Assembly (NCBI GenBank): GCA_900549325.1
Contig: UROI01000003.1
Span: forward strand, 1-62,733
Length of the DNA: 62,733 nucleotides
Origin: an uncultured Mycoplasmatota bacterium
GTDB taxonomy: Bacteria; Bacillota_I; Bacilli_A; RF39; UBA660
Reading direction: 5' to 3'
Shown: in pieces, positions 60,483 to 62,733 of the stretch
Position numbering within the stretch: the stretch's first letter is position 1
Layout of the letters: each line of letters begins with the position of its first letter
Notes under the pieces: generated by a model
What the model was told of the DNA's origin: nothing
Seen by the model: the letters and a program-made list of their open reading frames with translations, nothing else
The model's database searches: none
Position numbers and translations under genes: made by a program

Positions 60483-62564
60483 TTATATTTTCTTGATATT
60501 TGGATGACCCTTCATTAGTTTTCTTATTCCTGTTGGATGCGGAAAGGCTACGGTTAGGATTGATTTATCTACTCCTATTACGACACCTTCACCAAAATCA
60601 GTATGAATAATATGTTCTCCTACTGTGTATTCGGCATTTTTATCAATTTTTTTCTTGATATTTGATATCATCTTAGTAAGTGGTTTTATTCCTTCTACTT
60701 CAATATATTCTTTATCTATTTCATTTATAAATCTACTTGGCATATTTCTACTGGTATTTCCAAATAACATACGAGTATCAGCAGATGTTATATAGAGTTT
60801 TTTCTTGGCTCTGGTAATGGCTACATAGCATAGTCTACGCTCTTCTTCAATAGCGGAATTACTTCCATCATTGATAGCATTATAATGTGGGAATATTCCT
60901 TCTTCCATGCCAACGATAAAGACATAATCAAACTCTAGTCCTTTTACAGAGTGGACAGTCATTAAACTTACTCTTCCATCACTGTCTTGATGTTCGGTTA
61001 TATCACTAACTAAGGAGATTTCTTCGAGAAAATCCTCTAGACTTGCTGAGCCATATTCTTCTTCATAACTCTTGGTAACTCCTTTAAACTCGTTTAAGTT
61101 TTCTAGTCTTATTTCATCTTCGAGTAATTTAGAACTTTCTAATTCTTTTCTTATACCACTTTTATCTAGAATATCATCGACTAATTCAGTAAGTGACATT
61201 TTTTCACTATCTTTAGTTAGTTCTTCAATTAGTTCTTTAAAAGTTAATTCTTTACCTGTTGTAATGGCTTCATAGATAGAAATACCGGCATCTTCTGCTA
61301 ATGAGGTTAAGTTATCAATTGTTTTTTCACCAATTCCTCTTTTTGGAGTATTGATTATTCTAAGCAGACTTACATCATCTTTATGATTATTTATTAATCT
61401 TAGATAACATAATAAGTCTTTTATTTCTTTTCTATTATAGAAATAGAAACTTCCTACCACTCTATATTTGATATTCTTTTTTAGTAATTCTTCTTCGATA
61501 GTTCTTGACTGAGCATTGGTACGATATAAGACCGCTATATCTTCTTCTTTAACACCTTTTGATATTAAATCTTTTATTTCTCCTACGACAAAGGAAGCCT
61601 CTTCTTTTTCGGTTGATACTTTTTTATATTTTATTTTATCTCCTTCTTCGTTATTACTCCATAGATTTTTATCTTTTCTTTCTCTATTATTTTTTATAAC
61701 GCTATTAGCGGCATTTAAGATGTTTTTAGTAGAACGATAGTTTTCTTCAAGTAATATTGTTTTGGCTTCGGGATAGTCTTTTTCAAAGTTTAAGATATTT
61801 TTATAATTGGCTCCACGAAAAGCATATATGGCTTGGTCATTATCTCCTACTACAAAGATATTACGATATTTAGATGATAGTAGTCTACTGAAGGTATATT
61901 GGGCTTCATTTGTATCCTGATATTCATCTATTAATATATATTTATATCTTTCTTGATAGTCATTTAAGACATTTGGATAGTTTTTAAATAGTTTTATTGG
62001 TAATATTAATAAATCGTCAAAGTCTACAGAATTTCCTTGTTTTAACTTTTTTTGATATGTTTTATATACTTCTACTACTTTATGGTCAAATTCTATTTTA
62101 GAGAATTTTTCTACATCCATCATTTCGTTTTTAGCAGAACTTATTTTATTCTTTATTTCTCTAGGATTATAGTATTCTTTACTCATATTTAGGTCTTTCA
62201 TTATTTTTTTGATAATAGTTAAGACATCATCACTATCTATGATAGTAAAGTTTCTTTCATAGCCTAATAGGCTATAGTTTTCTTTTAGTATTCTAAGTCC
62301 TAAAGAGTGAAATGTTGATATTTGTATATTATTAGCAGTACTTCCTATCAGAGATACTACTCTATCTTTCATTTCTTTAGCGGCTTTATTAGTAAAGGTT
62401 ATTGCTAATATGTTATATGGACTTATTCCATTTTCTATTAAATTTGCTATTCTACTAGTTAGTACTTTGGTCTTTCCAGAACCTGCTCCTGCAAGTACTA
62501 ACATTGGTCCATTTATATGATTAACAGCTTCTTGCTGATTCTTATTTAATTCTAAAACTTTCAT
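60483..62564 (-). CDS. pcrA: ATP-dependent DNA helicase PcrA/UvrD
   Basis: 693 aa, slightly shorter than the usual 720-750. Motif I AGAGSGKTKVLTSRI (about residue 26), motif Ia ITFTNKAAKEMK, motif II ILIDEYQDTN, motif III VVGDNDQAIYAFRGA, motif IV LEENYRST, motif V TVHSVKGLEFDYVFI and motif VI RRLCYVAITRAKK. The C-terminal VGEHIIHTDFGEGVVIGV is the RNA-polymerase-binding Tudor-like fold. It acts in nucleotide excision repair and replication-conflict removal. SD GAGGTAG before ATG 62564. Confidence 0.95.
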   Translation of the reverse strand: MKVLELNKNQQEAVNHINGPMLVLAGAGSGKTKVLTSRIANLIENGISPYNILAITFTNKAAKEMKDRVVSLIGSTANNIQISTFHSLGLRILKENYSLLGYERNFTIIDSDDVLTIIKKIMKDLNMSKEYYNPREIKNKISSAKNEMMDVEKFSKIEFDHKVVEVYKTYQKKLKQGNSVDFDDLLILPIKLFKNYPNVLNDYQERYKYILIDEYQDTNEAQYTFSRLLSSKYRNIFVVGDNDQAIYAFRGANYKNILNFEKDYPEAKTILLEENYRSTKNILNAANSVIKNNRERKDKNLWSNNEEGDKIKYKKVSTEKEEASFVVGEIKDLISKGVKEEDIAVLYRTNAQSRTIEEELLKKNIKYRVVGSFYFYNRKEIKDLLCYLRLINNHKDDVSLLRIINTPKRGIGEKTIDNLTSLAEDAGISIYEAITTGKELTFKELIEELTKDSEKMSLTELVDDILDKSGIRKELESSKLLEDEIRLENLNEFKGVTKSYEEEYGSASLEDFLEEISLVSDITEHQDSDGRVSLMTVHSVKGLEFDYVFIVGMEEGIFPHYNAINDGSNSAIEEERRLCYVAITRAKKKLYITSADTRMLFGNTSRNMPSRFINEIDKEYIEVEGIKPLTKMISNIKKKIDKNAEYTVGEHIIHTDFGEGVVIGVDKSILTVAFPHPTGIRKLMKGHPNIKKI

Positions 62565-62581
62565 CTTGTCTACCTCATCTT

Positions 62582-62627
62582 TCTTTACTTCATTTTATCA
62601 TATTTTGATAATATAGTGAAGTAAAGA
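62582..62627. promoter_or_regulatory. Long imperfect palindrome upstream of pcrA
   Basis: TCTTTACTTCA (62582-62592) pairs with TGAAGTAAAGA (62617-62627), with an inner TATCA/TGATA hairpin. It contains the likely pcrA -10 (TAAAAT on the minus strand), so the promoter lies inside a cruciform-capable sequence. It could be an operator. Confidence 0.5.
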
Positions 62628-62652
62628 TAAGCATATTTTTTTATTTTATTCG

Positions 62653-62733
62653 CACTATAGCCTAGGTCTATAGTGTGTCATTTATAGCCTGTAGTCTATA
62701 AATGATATATCTACATATCTATTATATATAAGC
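62653..62733 (-). repeat. Double-hairpin element copy E11 (inverted), cut by window edge
   Basis: In element sense (minus): box GCTTATATATAATAGAT (62733-62717), small hairpin GATAT-GTAGAT-ATATC, hairpin 1 62705-62678: TCATTTATAG, loop ACTACAGG, CTATAAATGA. Hairpin 2 62675-62653: CACTATAG, loop ACCTAGG, CTATAGTG. Confidence 0.9.

Overview
The window comes from a low-GC (roughly 28% by eye), Gram-positive-type bacterium. It has a LysM amidase, a VanY-type carboxypeptidase, a PASTA serine/threonine kinase with PP2C phosphatase, RsgA/YqeH GTPases, Mini-III RNase next to rlmB and a SigH-like factor, and a Bce-type antimicrobial-peptide module. The AT-rich sequence, short genes, RF39-like protein repertoire and standard code (TGG for Trp, occasional TGA stops) suggest an uncultured gut Bacilli lineage related to RF39/Mollicutes-like groups. 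That placement is inference. No tRNA, rRNA or CRISPR array was recognised, and no transposase gene.

Layout. 1-12.5 kb: MBOAT acyltransferase start, DUF4358 protein, HelD-like helicase, amidase, uracil-DNA glycosylase-family protein, zinc phospholipase-like protein, then a complete Bce-type operon (response regulator, kinase, ABC ATPase, permease, VanZ). 12.7-34.4 kb: a defence/accessory island. It holds a KAP NTPase plus ApeA-like HEPN pair; a restriction-modification cluster (C5 methyltransferase, PD-(D/E)xK-like nuclease, GHKL ATPase, HhH/PC4-like/SRA-like protein); an unrecognised soluble-plus-membrane gene pair; an SF1 helicase-nuclease between two direct repeats; a second HEPN protein; a decayed zinc-ribbon/BRO gene pair; a candidate ncRNA; and an MqsR-like/Panacea toxin-antitoxin pair. 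34.6-62.7 kb: housekeeping. This includes an acetyltransferase-like gene, metK behind a SAM riboswitch, a HerA-like ATPase, uvrA, the sigH-rlmB-mrnC block, yqeH-yqeG, a SigK-like sigma factor, rpe-rsgA-prkC-prpC-rlmN, a metal P-type ATPase with ArsR repressor, a VanY-type peptidase, a C39-like peptidase and pcrA.

The most striking signal is not a gene. At least 11 copies of a dispersed intergenic element occur across the window. Each has two adjacent perfect or near-perfect hairpins of 8-10 bp. The stem sequences differ in almost every copy but still pair, while the loops are nearly constant (ACTACAGG/ACTATAGG and ACCTTAGG/ACCTAGG, always closed by G-C). About half of the copies also carry an upstream box, GCTTATATATAATAGAT, and often a third small hairpin. 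The copies sit just after stop codons in a fixed orientation, sometimes as inverted pairs. This looks like a structure-conserved repeat or RNA/DNA element of unknown function. The second candidate novelty is the defence island itself, particularly the KAP-ApeA pair and the GHKL-containing restriction cluster.
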